Shown one piece after another: positions 1 through 8,455 of a stretch of 17,463 nt of DNA. Location of the stretch: the NCBI GenBank assembly GCA_946415665.1, contig CAMKTI010000023.1, positions 1-17,463 on the forward strand. The letters are read 5' to 3'. Made by a program: the position numbers and the translations under genes. The notes beneath the pieces were generated by a model. It ran no database searches. It was given only the letters and a program-made list of their open reading frames with translations, and was not told the origin of the DNA. Position 1 is the stretch's first letter; each line of letters opens with the position of its first letter. This DNA comes from an uncultured Clostridia bacterium (GTDB lineage: Bacteria; Bacillota; Clostridia; Lachnospirales; CAMVHY01).

Positions 1-69
1 AAAAAAATTCTATATCAAGAGTAAATAAAAAAACGGCTTATAAAAATATAAGTCGTTTTTAATTTTTTT
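1..69. terminator. Bidirectional terminator hairpin, repeat copy 1
   Basis: The arms at 29-41 and 48-60 form a 13-bp stem around a 6-nt loop, with A-runs on one side and T-runs on the other, so it can end transcripts in either direction. It lies immediately past the stop codon of the minus-strand gene ending at 69. One stem position is a G-U wobble when read on the plus strand and an A-C mismatch on the minus strand, so the plus-strand fold is slightly better. The whole block recurs at 1487-1555 with one substitution and one indel. Confidence 0.8.
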
Positions 70-1088
70 CAATTATTTGCCCGTTCAAATAAACTAAATT
101 TATTTTGTTGCTTGACACTTTTGTCACGATTTCTATCAACTTCAACCGAAATTAAATTTTTACTCTGTTCTTGATTTAATTCTGGACTTAACTTTTCCGC
201 CATTGATTTTATATCATCATTATCCTTTTTCGTCTTTTGAATAAAATACAAAACAAGGCTTGCCAAAAGAAAAATACCCGTAACGATCAAACAATAAACA
301 GAAATTATCAACAGTAATAAACTGAGTAAACTTAAACAAAGAAACACGCGACACAACAAAATATTTTTTAAACAGTTACATATCCTGCCCTTAGAATATT
401 CTGAGTTGCTGTTGTTCAACCTTTCTTCTGCAACATCTTTGCGTTTTAAGCGCTTGCTATCATCGCCATTGCCAATTTTATTTTCACCTGATTTTTTTCC
501 ATCATCAACTTGATTATCATTATTTTTTAACTTCAGACCTTCGTTAAATTTTTCAAATTCACACTCAAATTTTTCAACCTTATTTTTATATGCTTCATAA
601 TCTGCTTTGTGAAACTCATTTGAGAAAATCTCGTCCGCTAAACTACATAAATTAGAAACTTTATCTTTATATGCTTCATAATCTATTGTGGAAAACAGAT
701 CTGAACCATATACATCAAAGTGACATTTAAGAACTCTAAGTTGTTCTCGTTGTTCTGAAATCTTAGGGACTTTGTCTAACTGAAATTCGACTTTTCTCAA
801 TAAAAATTCATATTTATCTGATTCCACTGGCGACTTACACTTTAAAATACAATCGATATCAATATCAGCTTGGTGGGGATCTTGATCATACCTAAGTAAA
901 ATTCCCCTAACTCTAAGAAAATGTTGAGACATAAGATTAACCCACGAACCGCTAATTTCATTTAACTCAACACTAAGCACCAGAATTTTTTTCAAAGTTT
1001 TCGCATTCTTGCTATTAGTGCCATCAAATAAAGTTTCAATGTTACGTTTTAAACCTTCTATATTTAATTCTGAATCAACTGATAACAA
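69..1088 (-). CDS. Coiled-coil protein with C-terminal membrane hairpin, unknown function
   Basis: I do not recognise this 339-aa protein. The reading frame can be extended to a TTG at 1109, but the sequence GGAGGTGAT at 1100-1092 is a perfect ribosome binding site placed 7 nt before the TTG at 1088, so I start there. Residues 1-185 are charged and helix-rich. They contain a DYEAYK-x-KV motif twice, at about 136 and 163, from a 27-residue duplication. Residues 185-235 are a polar, low-complexity linker. Residues 243-283 are strongly hydrophobic, with several cysteines, and fit two membrane helices. A charged tail of about 55 residues follows. There is no signal peptide, so the bulk is probably cytoplasmic, tethered by the hairpin. 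It is divergent from the 78-aa coiled-coil gene at 1213, and the pair lies between repeated terminators. Function is unknown. The architecture resembles that of the partial protein at the right end of the window. Confidence 0.7.
   Translation of the reverse strand: MLSVDSELNIEGLKRNIETLFDGTNSKNAKTLKKILVLSVELNEISGSWVNLMSQHFLRVRGILLRYDQDPHQADIDIDCILKCKSPVESDKYEFLLRKVEFQLDKVPKISEQREQLRVLKCHFDVYGSDLFSTIDYEAYKDKVSNLCSLADEIFSNEFHKADYEAYKNKVEKFECEFEKFNEGLKLKNNDNQVDDGKKSGENKIGNGDDSKRLKRKDVAEERLNNSNSEYSKGRICNCLKNILLCRVFLCLSLLSLLLLIISVYCLIVTGIFLLASLVLYFIQKTKKDNDDIKSMAEKLSPELNQEQSKNLISVEVDRNRDKSVKQQNKFSLFERANN
587..684 (-). repeat. 27-codon internal duplication
   Basis: Identical 17-bp stretches at 587-603 and 668-684 are 81 bp apart, exactly 27 codons. 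Both encode the DYEAYK core of the 339-aa protein, each followed by Lys-Val two residues later. The similarity continues more weakly around them. This shows recent in-frame duplication inside the gene. Confidence 0.7.
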
Positions 1089-1116
1089 ATAATCACCTCC
1101 ACACAACAAACAATTA

Positions 1117-1145
1117 ACTATAACAATTCAGTAATAAACTTTCAC
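1117..1145 (-). promoter_or_regulatory. Candidate sigma-A promoter for the 339-aa gene
   Basis: On the minus strand GTGAAA (1145-1140, 4 of 6 to TTGACA) lies 17 bp from TATAGT (1122-1117, 5 of 6 to TATAAT). It is about 20 bp upstream of the ribosome binding site of the minus-strand gene. I saw no equally good promoter for the divergent 78-aa gene in this 97-bp gap. Confidence 0.45.
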
Positions 1146-1212
1146 ATATAAACATACATTTATTTGTAACACGACATAAATAAAACATGTACATAATGGA
1201 GGTGAAATTTTT

Positions 1213-1449
1213 GTGAATTTGCAGAATCAAACATCTAAAACCGAAAAGATACGATACGAATTGGATGAATTGCGAGACCAAATCCAAAAACACGAGGTAT
1301 TAACTGAGATTATTGCTAAATTATTGATGAAGACAAATGATCTATTTTATAATTTAGAGGATAGAGTTAATCAACTCGAAGCAAAAAACAATCAAAAACC
1401 CAAACTTTCGATCGAAAAAATACCCCCAATCAGTTTTTTATCGAAATAA
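1213..1449 (+). CDS. Small coiled-coil protein, unknown function
   Basis: This 78-aa protein starts at GTG 1213, 8 nt after a perfect GGAGGTG at 1198-1204. Residues 5-58 show heptad spacing of Leu, Ile and Val between charged residues, which fits a parallel or antiparallel coiled coil. The last 20 residues are Pro- and Lys-containing and probably unstructured. There is no signal peptide or membrane segment. It is transcribed away from the 339-aa coiled-coil gene and ends about 65 bp before terminator copy 2. It could be a partner or regulator of the divergent protein, but that is inference from position and shared coiled-coil character. The strong ribosome site and clean terminator argue for a real gene. 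Confidence 0.65.
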   Translation: MNLQNQTSKTEKIRYELDELRDQIQKHEVLTEIIAKLLMKTNDLFYNLEDRVNQLEAKNNQKPKLSIEKIPPISFLSK

Positions 1450-1486
1450 AATTCGACAAAAAACCGAACGAAATTAATAATATCAT

Positions 1487-1555
1487 AAAAAAATTTTATA
1501 TTCAAGAGTAAATAAAAAAACGGCTTATAAAAATATAAGTCGTTTTTAATTTTTG
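1487..1555. terminator. Bidirectional terminator hairpin, repeat copy 2
   Basis: The arms at 1516-1528 and 1535-1547 form the same 13-bp stem and 6-nt loop as copy 1. It lies between two convergent genes, the 78-aa gene ending at 1449 and ftsW/spoVE ending at 1578, and should terminate both. The repeated block, including flanking sequence outside the stem, is nearly identical to 1-69, which is more than two unrelated terminators would share. Confidence 0.85.
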
Positions 1556-1577
1556 TGTTTGCCATATTTATAATTTT

Positions 1578-2720
1578 TTAATCCCGAGAATATCTCGATA
1601 TGTTTAATAAAATTCCAATTAACATCATCATAATCGCAACAGAAGTTCCTCCGTAACTTATAAAAGGCAAAGGCACTCCCGTATTTGGAATTGAATTTGT
1701 AACGACTGCAACGTTTATTATTACTTGGCTCGCAATCATAATAACTATTCCTGACGCAACTAAAGTTCCAAATAAATCCGTTGCATTAACAGCAATTTTT
1801 ATTCCTCGCCAAATTAAAATCGCAAATAAAATTAATACAATCATCGCACCAAAAAATCCGAGTTCCTCACATATAATCGAAAAAATAATATCATTATGCG
1901 CCTCAGGTAAAAATCCTAATTTCTGTCTGCTTTGTCCTAATCCTAATCCAAAAATTCCTCCAGACGCGACTGCATAAAGCGATTGAACAATCTGATACCC
2001 AGTCGCACTCGGATCACTAAACGGATCAAGCCACGCAGAAAATCTTCCACCACGAAAATCTTTTGCGCGCGACATATAAAATACTAATCCGCTAGCTCCA
2101 ATTAATCCCGAAATAAAAAAAATTGCAGTATACGGACTTGCAATAAAAATTATTCCGAATCCAATCAAACTAACTATTATTGCCGTACTTAAATTTGCCA
2201 GCGCAATTAAAATTACCGTTAAAAAAACAAAAAAAGCACAAAATATATGCCCCGAGATATCTTTTAATATATTTTTATTACTCGCTATCAAACACGAAAT
2301 AAATAATATAATCGCAACTTTTGCTAATTCAGATGGCTGAAACGATCCCACGACCGGCAAATAAATCCAACGACGCGCACCTTTTTTTGCAGTTCCAAAT
2401 AAAAAAACAAAAACAAGTAAAAAATTAGCAACACAATATAACCAAAAAGCAAATCTTTTTAGCTTTCTATAGTTTAAATTTGCCGTAAACATCATTAAAA
2501 CAAATCCCAATCCAACCGCAAAAACCTGTTTCTTTAAAAACAAAAACATATCATGATTATATTCGCTTCTTGTCGCAGCAACATAACTACTTGCACTAAA
2601 AATCATAATAATCCCAAACAAAACTAATAAAATAACAGTAAAAAAAACGCTATAATCAAAACTACTAACATAAATTTTTTTTTCATCATCAAATCTATTT
2701 TTTACTCTATTTTTTCGCAT
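1578..2720 (-). CDS. ftsW: SEDS peptidoglycan polymerase, FtsW/SpoVE type
   Basis: This 380-aa polytopic membrane protein polymerises glycan strands from lipid II together with a class B penicillin-binding protein. It has about ten membrane segments beginning near residue 25. Family landmarks are the QPSEL motif near 127, the GYQIVQSLYAVASGG stretch near 240, the GFLPEAHNDIIF loop with its conserved Asp, and the C-terminal NTGVPLPFISYGG near 348. It starts at ATG 2720 behind GGGTGAT and begins 16 bp after the murD stop, so it is the last gene of the mur operon. Position next to murD matches ftsW or the sporulation paralogue spoVE; sequence alone does not separate them. RodA is less likely given the context. 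murG, which often follows, is not here; the operon ends at the terminator at 1516-1547. Confidence 0.9.
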   Translation of the reverse strand: MRKNRVKNRFDDEKKIYVSSFDYSVFFTVILLVLFGIIMIFSASSYVAATRSEYNHDMFLFLKKQVFAVGLGFVLMMFTANLNYRKLKRFAFWLYCVANFLLVFVFLFGTAKKGARRWIYLPVVGSFQPSELAKVAIILFISCLIASNKNILKDISGHIFCAFFVFLTVILIALANLSTAIIVSLIGFGIIFIASPYTAIFFISGLIGASGLVFYMSRAKDFRGGRFSAWLDPFSDPSATGYQIVQSLYAVASGGIFGLGLGQSRQKLGFLPEAHNDIIFSIICEELGFFGAMIVLILFAILIWRGIKIAVNATDLFGTLVASGIVIMIASQVIINVAVVTNSIPNTGVPLPFISYGGTSVAIMMMLIGILLNISRYSRD

Positions 2721-2736
2721 TCAATCACCCAAATAT

Positions 2737-4116
2737 TTACATCTTATTTATTATTTTTTTAAACATATCTCCACGCTCTTCAAAATTTTTAAACATATCC
2801 CAACTTGCACACGCCGGCGACAATAAAACATAATCTCCGCTTTCTCCAAATTCAACTGCTTTTTTTATCGCTAACTCCAAATTATCTTCACAAACATAAT
2901 AATTTTTAAATCCTAATTCATCACACTGCTTTGCAATTTTATTTTTCACTTCACCTATTAAAATTAATTTTTTTACGCCATTAAATTTTTTAATCCAATC
3001 ATAAAAATCATTTTTTTTATCATATCCGCCGCCAATCAAAATAATATTTTTATCTTTCAAAGCTTCCAACGCTTTTATTCCAGCATCAACATTTGTCGCC
3101 TTCGAATCATTATAAAATTTAATTCCATTTATTTCTCTTACAAATTCTAATCTATGCGCAACAGCTTTAAAATTTATAATTCCGTCGTAAATAATTTTTA
3201 AATCTACTCCTAAACAACAACAGATTCCAATCGCTGCCAACACATTATAAATATTATGCTCGCCCAATAAATTTATTTTACTTATATCCATAAAAATTTT
3301 TTCTTCGCCATTATTTTTCTTAATCACAATTTTATTTTTATCTAAATAAACACCCGAATCTAATTTTTCTTTCACACTAAAAAAAACAATTTTCGCTTTA
3401 ATCTTATTCGCTAACTTTTTACAAACATCATCGTCAAAATTTAAAACACAAAAATCATTTTCATCCTGATTCTCAAAAATTCTTTCCTTCGCACAAACAT
3501 AATTTTCAAAAGTTTTATGCCAATCCAAATGATCCGGAGTAATATTTAAAATCGCACTAACTTTCGGCTTAAATAATTCTATATTTTCCAATTGCAAATT
3601 ACTTATTTCCGCAACAATTAATCTTTCTAAATCCCAATTTTTTTTATTAATCAAATCCAAATCCAAAATTTTTTGCGTTAAAGCTACTCCAATATTTCCC
3701 CCAACAAAACTATTTTTATCATATTTTTTTATTATTTCTCCAACCAAACTCGTCACCGTCGTCTTTCCATTCGTTCCTGTTATTCCAATAATTTTTTTTT
3801 TAAAACCAATCCTATAAGCTAATTCAATTTCAGACCAGATTTTAATATTTTTTTCTCGCGCATAAACTAAAAAATCCAAATCATTTTTTACTCCCGGACT
3901 TAAAATTATTAAATCCAAATCATCAATTATTTTTTTATCCATATCTTTTTGCAAACAAAAATAAACATCAAGCAATTCTTTATTTAAATTCAAATCATTT
4001 TTTTCTCTCTTATCACAAATAATTATTTTCGCGCCAATTTTTTTCAAAATAATAGCAGAAGCAATTCCGCTCCTGCCCATTCCACAAATCAAAATTTTTT
4101 TTTTACTAAAATCCAA
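2737..4116 (-). CDS. murD: UDP-N-acetylmuramoylalanine--D-glutamate ligase
   Basis: MurD adds D-glutamate to UDP-MurNAc-L-Ala in the cytoplasm, the second amino acid of the stem peptide. The 459-aa length is normal. The N-terminal Rossmann-like region has GMGRSG near residue 12. The ATP loop GITGTNGKTT is at 111-120, ITPDHLDWH follows in the central domain, and the C-terminal ligase domain begins with HRLEF and NDSKATN. The frame is open to a TTG at 4131, but that TTG lies inside the ribosome binding region; GGAG followed by 9 nt points to TTG 4116, giving the usual short N-terminus. The gap to mraY is about 20 bp. A run of ten A residues on the coding strand falls within codons 5-8 and could be prone to slippage. 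Confidence 0.95.
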   Translation of the reverse strand: MDFSKKKILICGMGRSGIASAIILKKIGAKIIICDKREKNDLNLNKELLDVYFCLQKDMDKKIIDDLDLIILSPGVKNDLDFLVYAREKNIKIWSEIELAYRIGFKKKIIGITGTNGKTTVTSLVGEIIKKYDKNSFVGGNIGVALTQKILDLDLINKKNWDLERLIVAEISNLQLENIELFKPKVSAILNITPDHLDWHKTFENYVCAKERIFENQDENDFCVLNFDDDVCKKLANKIKAKIVFFSVKEKLDSGVYLDKNKIVIKKNNGEEKIFMDISKINLLGEHNIYNVLAAIGICCCLGVDLKIIYDGIINFKAVAHRLEFVREINGIKFYNDSKATNVDAGIKALEALKDKNIILIGGGYDKKNDFYDWIKKFNGVKKLILIGEVKNKIAKQCDELGFKNYYVCEDNLELAIKKAVEFGESGDYVLLSPACASWDMFKNFEERGDMFKKIINKM

Positions 4117-4137
4117 AATTCCCAACTCCAAATTTTT

Positions 4138-5109
4138 TTAAACTTTAAATCCAATTAATCCAATCAAACACATAATCGCCGTTACAAAATAAAAAACTCC
4201 AACAACTTTCGTTTCAGACCATCCACACAATTCAAAATGATGATGCAACGGTGCCATTTTAAAAATTCTTTTTCCGTGCGTAATTTTAAAATAACAAACT
4301 TGCAAGATCACCGAAAGACTCTCTAAAACATAAACCAAACCAACTATCAACAAAAACAACGGCATTTTTAAAATAATAGCAACCGCAGAAATAAATCCTC
4401 CTAAAGCAAATGCTCCTGCATCACCCATAAAAACTTTTGCCGGATAAGAATTAAATAATAAAAAACTAAATAAACTTCCAACGACCGTCCCTGAAATTAA
4501 ACAAGATTTATTATTTAATTTTAATCCCATATACATAAAAAAAATACTAACTAAAAGTGTCACACCCGATGCTAATCCATCAAGTCCATCAGTTAAATTT
4601 ATTCCGTTTACACTTCCTAATATTACAAAAAAAATAAACGGCGCAAAAAAAATATTCAAATCAATAAATTTATTTTTCATAAACGGCACATAAATTTTTA
4701 CATAATCATCAAGACATAAAAATTTATTTATATAAAACAAAAAAAAAGCAAGCATTATCACCTGCAAAATAATTTTTTCATAAACCCTTAATCCCAGCGA
4801 TCTCTTTTTTATTATTTTTATAAAATCATCTAAAAATCCTATTAAACCAAAACCAATCATATTTATTAAAATCAAAATTCCCTCGCGATTATTTTTTAAA
4901 AACAAACTCGAAGTTAAAACTACGCTTATCAAAAAAATTATTCCGCCCATCGTCGGTGTATTACTTTTTTTTAAATGCGATTTCGGTCCATCATTCCTTA
5001 TTTGCTGCCCAAATTTTAATATCCTTAAAAATTTAATCATAACCGGGCAAATTAAAATATTAATCACAAACGAAATAATCACTGCATATAAAACAATTAT
5101 CGGCTCCAC
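4138..5109 (-). CDS. mraY: Phospho-N-acetylmuramoyl-pentapeptide transferase
   Basis: MraY transfers phospho-MurNAc-pentapeptide from UDP to undecaprenyl phosphate, making lipid I at the inner face of the membrane. The 323-aa protein has about ten membrane segments. Motifs in order are TPTMGG at 51-56, the catalytic Asp pair D94-D95 in LDDFIK, NLTDGLDGLASG at 171-182, MGDAGAFALGG near 228, and the HHH motif APLHHHFE at 287-294. The start is GTG 5109, 9 nt after AGGAG. It follows murF by about 30 bp in the same operon. All expected active-site residues are visible. Confidence 0.96.
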   Translation of the reverse strand: MEPIIVLYAVIISFVINILICPVMIKFLRILKFGQQIRNDGPKSHLKKSNTPTMGGIIFLISVVLTSSLFLKNNREGILILINMIGFGLIGFLDDFIKIIKKRSLGLRVYEKIILQVIMLAFFLFYINKFLCLDDYVKIYVPFMKNKFIDLNIFFAPFIFFVILGSVNGINLTDGLDGLASGVTLLVSIFFMYMGLKLNNKSCLISGTVVGSLFSFLLFNSYPAKVFMGDAGAFALGGFISAVAIILKMPLFLLIVGLVYVLESLSVILQVCYFKITHGKRIFKMAPLHHHFELCGWSETKVVGVFYFVTAIMCLIGLIGFKV

Positions 5110-5140
5110 AAAAAAACTCTCCTGTTCAAATTAATTTTAA

Positions 5141-6490
5141 TCAACTAACAAATTTATTTACAATCTCTTCAAATTTCATCCCCCTCGACGCTTTTATCAA
5201 AATTACACTTTCATCAAAATCAAATTTATCTATTTCATCAAAAAAATCTTCTTTAGCTCTAAAATATTTTTTTTTAATTTTATTCATTCCATCAAAAATA
5301 TTTTTCGCCAGCTCTCCTATACAAATTACCAAATCAATTTTTTTATTATCTATATATTTTCCTATCTCCTCATGAAATTCTTTGGCATCATCACCTAACT
5401 CAAACATATCACCCAAAATACAAATTTTCTTTTTAATATTTTTCTTATCAAACAAAACTAAACTATCAATTGCTCCTTTCATAGCATCCGGATTTGCATT
5501 ATAAACATCATTTATAATATAAAACTTATTTTTCACATCAATTAATTCCATGCGCATATTTTTAAACTCAAAATTTTCAATCGCCTTTTTTATATCTTTA
5601 TCCTTAACTCCAAAATATTTTCCTATCCCAATCGCCATAACACAATTTTTTACAAACATCTCATTTGCAAAATCCAAATTTATTTCGCAATCCATAATAT
5701 TTACCTTAAAATTTTTTTTATCATCGCTAATTTTCTCAACATAAATATCATTATTTTTTTCAAATCCACAATAAAACACTCGCTTTTCATCCAATTTTAT
5801 TTTTCTTAAATATTCATCATCGCCATTTAATATACTTATAAAATTTTTATTCGCATAATCAAAAATTTCACATTTAGCTTTTAAAATTCCATCGCGATTT
5901 AAAAAATTTTCCATATGCGCAACGCCAATATTATTTATTACACAAATATCCGGCCTAACAATTTTACTTAAAACATTTATCTCACCAAAATGATTCGTTC
6001 CCATTTCTAAAACTAAAATTTCCGTCTCATCATTCAATTCAAAAACACTTAACGGCAACCCAATATTATTATTAAAATTTCCCATCGTTCTAACAACATT
6101 ATATTTTTCCATCAAAATATCTGCCGTCAAATCTTTTACACTCGTCTTTCCATAACTTCCTGTAATCCCAATAACTTTTATATCAAATAAATTTCTATAA
6201 TACTCAGCCAAATCCATTAAAGCCTGCTTACAAGATTCAACTTTTATAAAATTTTTTTCTATATCCAAATTTTTTTCACTTAAAACACAAACCGCTCCAT
6301 TCAAAAAAGCCTGATCAATAAAATCATGTCCGTCAAATTTTTCACCTTTTATCGCTATAAATAAACTTCCTTTACAAACTTTTCTCGAATCAATTTTTAC
6401 ATCACAAATCATTTCATCAAGTTTATTTTCATCACCAAAAAATTTTCCGTTTACAGCTTTAACAACTTCTCGCAAAAAAATATTTTTCAA
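5141..6490 (-). CDS. murF: UDP-N-acetylmuramoyl-tripeptide--D-alanyl-D-alanine ligase
   Basis: MurF adds the D-Ala-D-Ala dipeptide and so completes the UDP-MurNAc-pentapeptide in the cytoplasm. The 449-aa length is usual. The N-terminal substrate domain contains IDSR and the FDGHDFI segment. The ATP loop is at 107-117 with GSYGKTS. MGNFNNNIGLP and LEMGTNHFGEI, typical of MurF, follow, then NAHMEN-like IGVAHMENF. Late in the protein, NDVYNANPDAMKGA and ILGDMFELG mark the C-terminal ligase domain. The start is TTG 6490, 9 nt after GGGAG, and the gene begins about 20 bp after the murE stop. Gene order murE-murF-mraY is conserved across bacteria. Confidence 0.95.
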   Translation of the reverse strand: MKNIFLREVVKAVNGKFFGDENKLDEMICDVKIDSRKVCKGSLFIAIKGEKFDGHDFIDQAFLNGAVCVLSEKNLDIEKNFIKVESCKQALMDLAEYYRNLFDIKVIGITGSYGKTSVKDLTADILMEKYNVVRTMGNFNNNIGLPLSVFELNDETEILVLEMGTNHFGEINVLSKIVRPDICVINNIGVAHMENFLNRDGILKAKCEIFDYANKNFISILNGDDEYLRKIKLDEKRVFYCGFEKNNDIYVEKISDDKKNFKVNIMDCEINLDFANEMFVKNCVMAIGIGKYFGVKDKDIKKAIENFEFKNMRMELIDVKNKFYIINDVYNANPDAMKGAIDSLVLFDKKNIKKKICILGDMFELGDDAKEFHEEIGKYIDNKKIDLVICIGELAKNIFDGMNKIKKKYFRAKEDFFDEIDKFDFDESVILIKASRGMKFEEIVNKFVS

Positions 6491-6509
6491 CCAAAATAAC
6501 TCCCTATAT

Positions 6510-7982
6510 TTAATTTTTTTTCTCCAACAAATTTATTATTTCTTTCGCAACTTCAACATCATCGAAATAAACCGTCCTATCGGCAAAAATCTGATAATTT
6601 TCATGTCCTTTTCCGGCTATCAAGATAATATCTCCATCATTATAAATTTCTATCGCGCGTTTTATTGCCTCACGCCTATCACAAATTTTTTCATATTTAA
6701 ACTTTAAATTTTTTTTAATTCCCGTTTCTATATCATTTATTATTTTCATCGGCTGTTCCATTCTTGGATTATCCGAAGTGATTATAAAATAATCCGCTAA
6801 CTCGCTAGCAATTTCTCCCATTATTTTTCTTTTTGTTTTATCACGATTTCCCCCGCAACCAAACACCAATATTAATCTACCTTCATTAAATTTTTTAATC
6901 GCCAGCAAAACATTTTTTAAACTATCTGGCGAATGTGCATAATCAACAATTATATTAAATTTATCAGATTCAACTCTTTGCATTCGTCCCGGTACATTCG
7001 TCATTTTTTTTAACGCCGATTTAATTATCTCAACCGGAATTTTTAAACAATAAGCCGTCGTAATCGCAGCCAACGAATTATAAATATTAAACTCGCCCGG
7101 AATTCCAACATAAAAATTCTCTTTCTTGCCATCTATTTTTAAATCAAAACTTATAAATTTACTATCACAAATTATGTTTTCTGCCTTAAAATCACAATCA
7201 CTATTTATTCCATAAAAAACAAATTTACACTTTTTATTCTTTTTAATTTCTTTCCAAGCTTCATCATCTTTATTTAAAACGCCTATATCACATAAATCAA
7301 ACAATTTTTTTTTTGCTTCCAAATAATTTTTCATATTCCCGTGAAAATCTAAATGATCTTGCGTCAAATTAGTAAAAACACCGATTTTAAATTTAAGTGC
7401 ATCAACTTTATGCAAACTTAAAGCGTGCGAAGAAACTTCCATTACCACATCATCAACTTTTTTTTCTCGCATGTAACTTAAAATTTTTTGCAATTCAATC
7501 GCATCTGGCGTTGTCGATGTCGCATAAAAAATATTTATGTGCTCATCATTTATTTTTGCGTCAATCGTCCCAATTATTCCAACATTTTTTTTATATTCAT
7601 TTAAAATTTTTTTTAACAGATAAGTCGTCGAAGTTTTTCCATTCGTTCCTGTAACGCCAATTAAATTCATATTTTTTTCATCATAGCCAAAAAAATTAGC
7701 GCTACAAAAAGCAAGTGCCTTTCTTACATTTTCAACTTTTATTATTACAGCGTCACAATTAAAATTATTTAAATCATTTTCTATCATAATTGCTCTTGCA
7801 CCGTGTTTAATTGCTTCATCAATAAAATTATGTCCATCAATATTTAAACCTTTTATACAGAAAAACATAGACCCGATTACAACTTGTCTCGAATCAATTG
7901 TCAAATTTTTTATCTCGCAATCTAAATTTTTATTATTAATAATCTCATATTTTATGCCAAATAAAATTTTTTCTAGAATCAA
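6510..7982 (-). CDS. murE: UDP-MurNAc-L-Ala-D-Glu--meso-diaminopimelate ligase
   Basis: MurE adds the third stem-peptide residue. The DNPR signature at about 404-407 is the one found in diaminopimelate-adding enzymes; lysine-adding enzymes carry a different motif there. So the wall is probably of the meso-DAP type. The ATP loop GVTGTNGKTSTT is at 109-120. The central domain has TTPDA, EVSSHAL and LTQDHLDFHG. GRMQRV, VDYAHSPDSL and GKGHENYQ lie in the C-terminal half. The frame can be extended to TTG 7997, but GGGAG lies inside that extension, 8 nt before TTG 7982. Starting there gives 490 aa and a normal N-terminus. It is the first gene of the wall operon, with a TATAAT box about 30 bp upstream. 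No mraW, ftsL or pbp gene precedes it. Confidence 0.95.
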   Translation of the reverse strand: MILEKILFGIKYEIINNKNLDCEIKNLTIDSRQVVIGSMFFCIKGLNIDGHNFIDEAIKHGARAIMIENDLNNFNCDAVIIKVENVRKALAFCSANFFGYDEKNMNLIGVTGTNGKTSTTYLLKKILNEYKKNVGIIGTIDAKINDEHINIFYATSTTPDAIELQKILSYMREKKVDDVVMEVSSHALSLHKVDALKFKIGVFTNLTQDHLDFHGNMKNYLEAKKKLFDLCDIGVLNKDDEAWKEIKKNKKCKFVFYGINSDCDFKAENIICDSKFISFDLKIDGKKENFYVGIPGEFNIYNSLAAITTAYCLKIPVEIIKSALKKMTNVPGRMQRVESDKFNIIVDYAHSPDSLKNVLLAIKKFNEGRLILVFGCGGNRDKTKRKIMGEIASELADYFIITSDNPRMEQPMKIINDIETGIKKNLKFKYEKICDRREAIKRAIEIYNDGDIILIAGKGHENYQIFADRTVYFDDVEVAKEIINLLEKKN

Positions 7983-8012
7983 AACTAACACTCCCAAAAA
8001 TAATCAATAATT

Positions 8013-8041
8013 ATTATAGCTTTTAAAATCAAAAATCAGAA
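8013..8041 (-). promoter_or_regulatory. Candidate promoter of the mur operon
   Basis: On the minus strand a perfect TATAAT (8018-8013) lies about 30 bp upstream of the murE start. Seventeen bases further upstream is TTCTGA (8041-8036), a poor -35 box (3 of 6). The perfect -10 and position make it the best candidate for the operon promoter. Confidence 0.55.
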
Positions 8042-8063
8042 CATAAAACATTTTTATAGGCTC

Positions 8064-8107
8064 AAATAAAAAAGACCTGTTAAAAAAAACATAGATCTTT
8101 TTTATTT
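8064..8107. terminator. Orphan AT-rich hairpin, terminator-like
   Basis: Arms at 8064-8078 and 8093-8107 pair over 15 positions with one non-Watson-Crick pair, which is a G-U wobble only when transcribed on the minus strand. Loop is 14 nt. T-runs occur within the 3' arm in both directions. It lies between two genes that diverge (murE and the CorC-like gene), where no gene terminator is expected. Either a small RNA ends here or it is a remnant of a lost gene. Confidence 0.55.
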
Positions 8108-8425
8108 AAAAAAATTTTTTTCGAAACTCAAACATAATTAAAAAAGCAATTTCTTGAGACAGTGTTCCAAAATAAGTAATAAATAAAAAAAGATTATTAA
8201 AAATGAAGATGAATGATAAAAAAGGTTTGATGTTGGTAATAAAAAGTTGAATATGATAAAAAATAAAAAAGAATGATAATCGAAGACGACAAAAAAATTT
8301 ATAAAAGCAGTGTTTAAAAATAAATCTTTGCGGTGTTTATGTTTAATGATTTAATCAGATGTATAAAAAAATAAATTAGAATGTTAAAAAGCAATATTTT
8401 TGCGTGTTAGAATGCTAATATATAT
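8108..8425. other. Gene-free stretch between divergent operons
   Basis: No open frame of useful length with a ribosome site was found on either strand. The plus strand is purine-rich (many GAT, GAA and AAA triplets), which could be a decayed coding sequence, but I cannot identify it. A promoter-like pair is at 8154-8182. Confidence 0.5.
8154..8182 (+). promoter_or_regulatory. Promoter-like pair in the gene-free stretch
   Basis: TTGAGA at 8154-8159 and TAATAA at 8177-8182 are separated by 17 bp. It lies about 320 bp before the next plus-strand gene, so it could serve a long leader or an unannotated small RNA. In sequence this AT-rich, chance matches are common. Confidence 0.3.
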
Positions 8426-8455
8426 TTGGGTTTGAAAATTTTGCCTGAATATAAT
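8426..8455 (+). promoter_or_regulatory. Candidate promoter of the CNNM/CorC gene
   Basis: TTGGGT (8426-8431) is 18 bp from a perfect TATAAT (8450-8455). The predicted start of transcription leaves a leader of about 40 nt that includes the ribosome site AAGGAGT at 8491-8497. Confidence 0.5.

Noticed and set aside
1..1555. CRISPR array or tRNA-type attachment site from the two repeats
   Set aside because: There are only two copies about 1.49 kb apart and each forms a terminator hairpin; no spacers, cas genes, integrase or tRNA are visible.
7397..7654. Plus-strand frames opposite murE, murF and other genes, and minus-strand frames opposite the plus-strand genes
   Set aside because: They lie wholly antisense to well-supported genes, lack ribosome sites and have no recognisable motifs.
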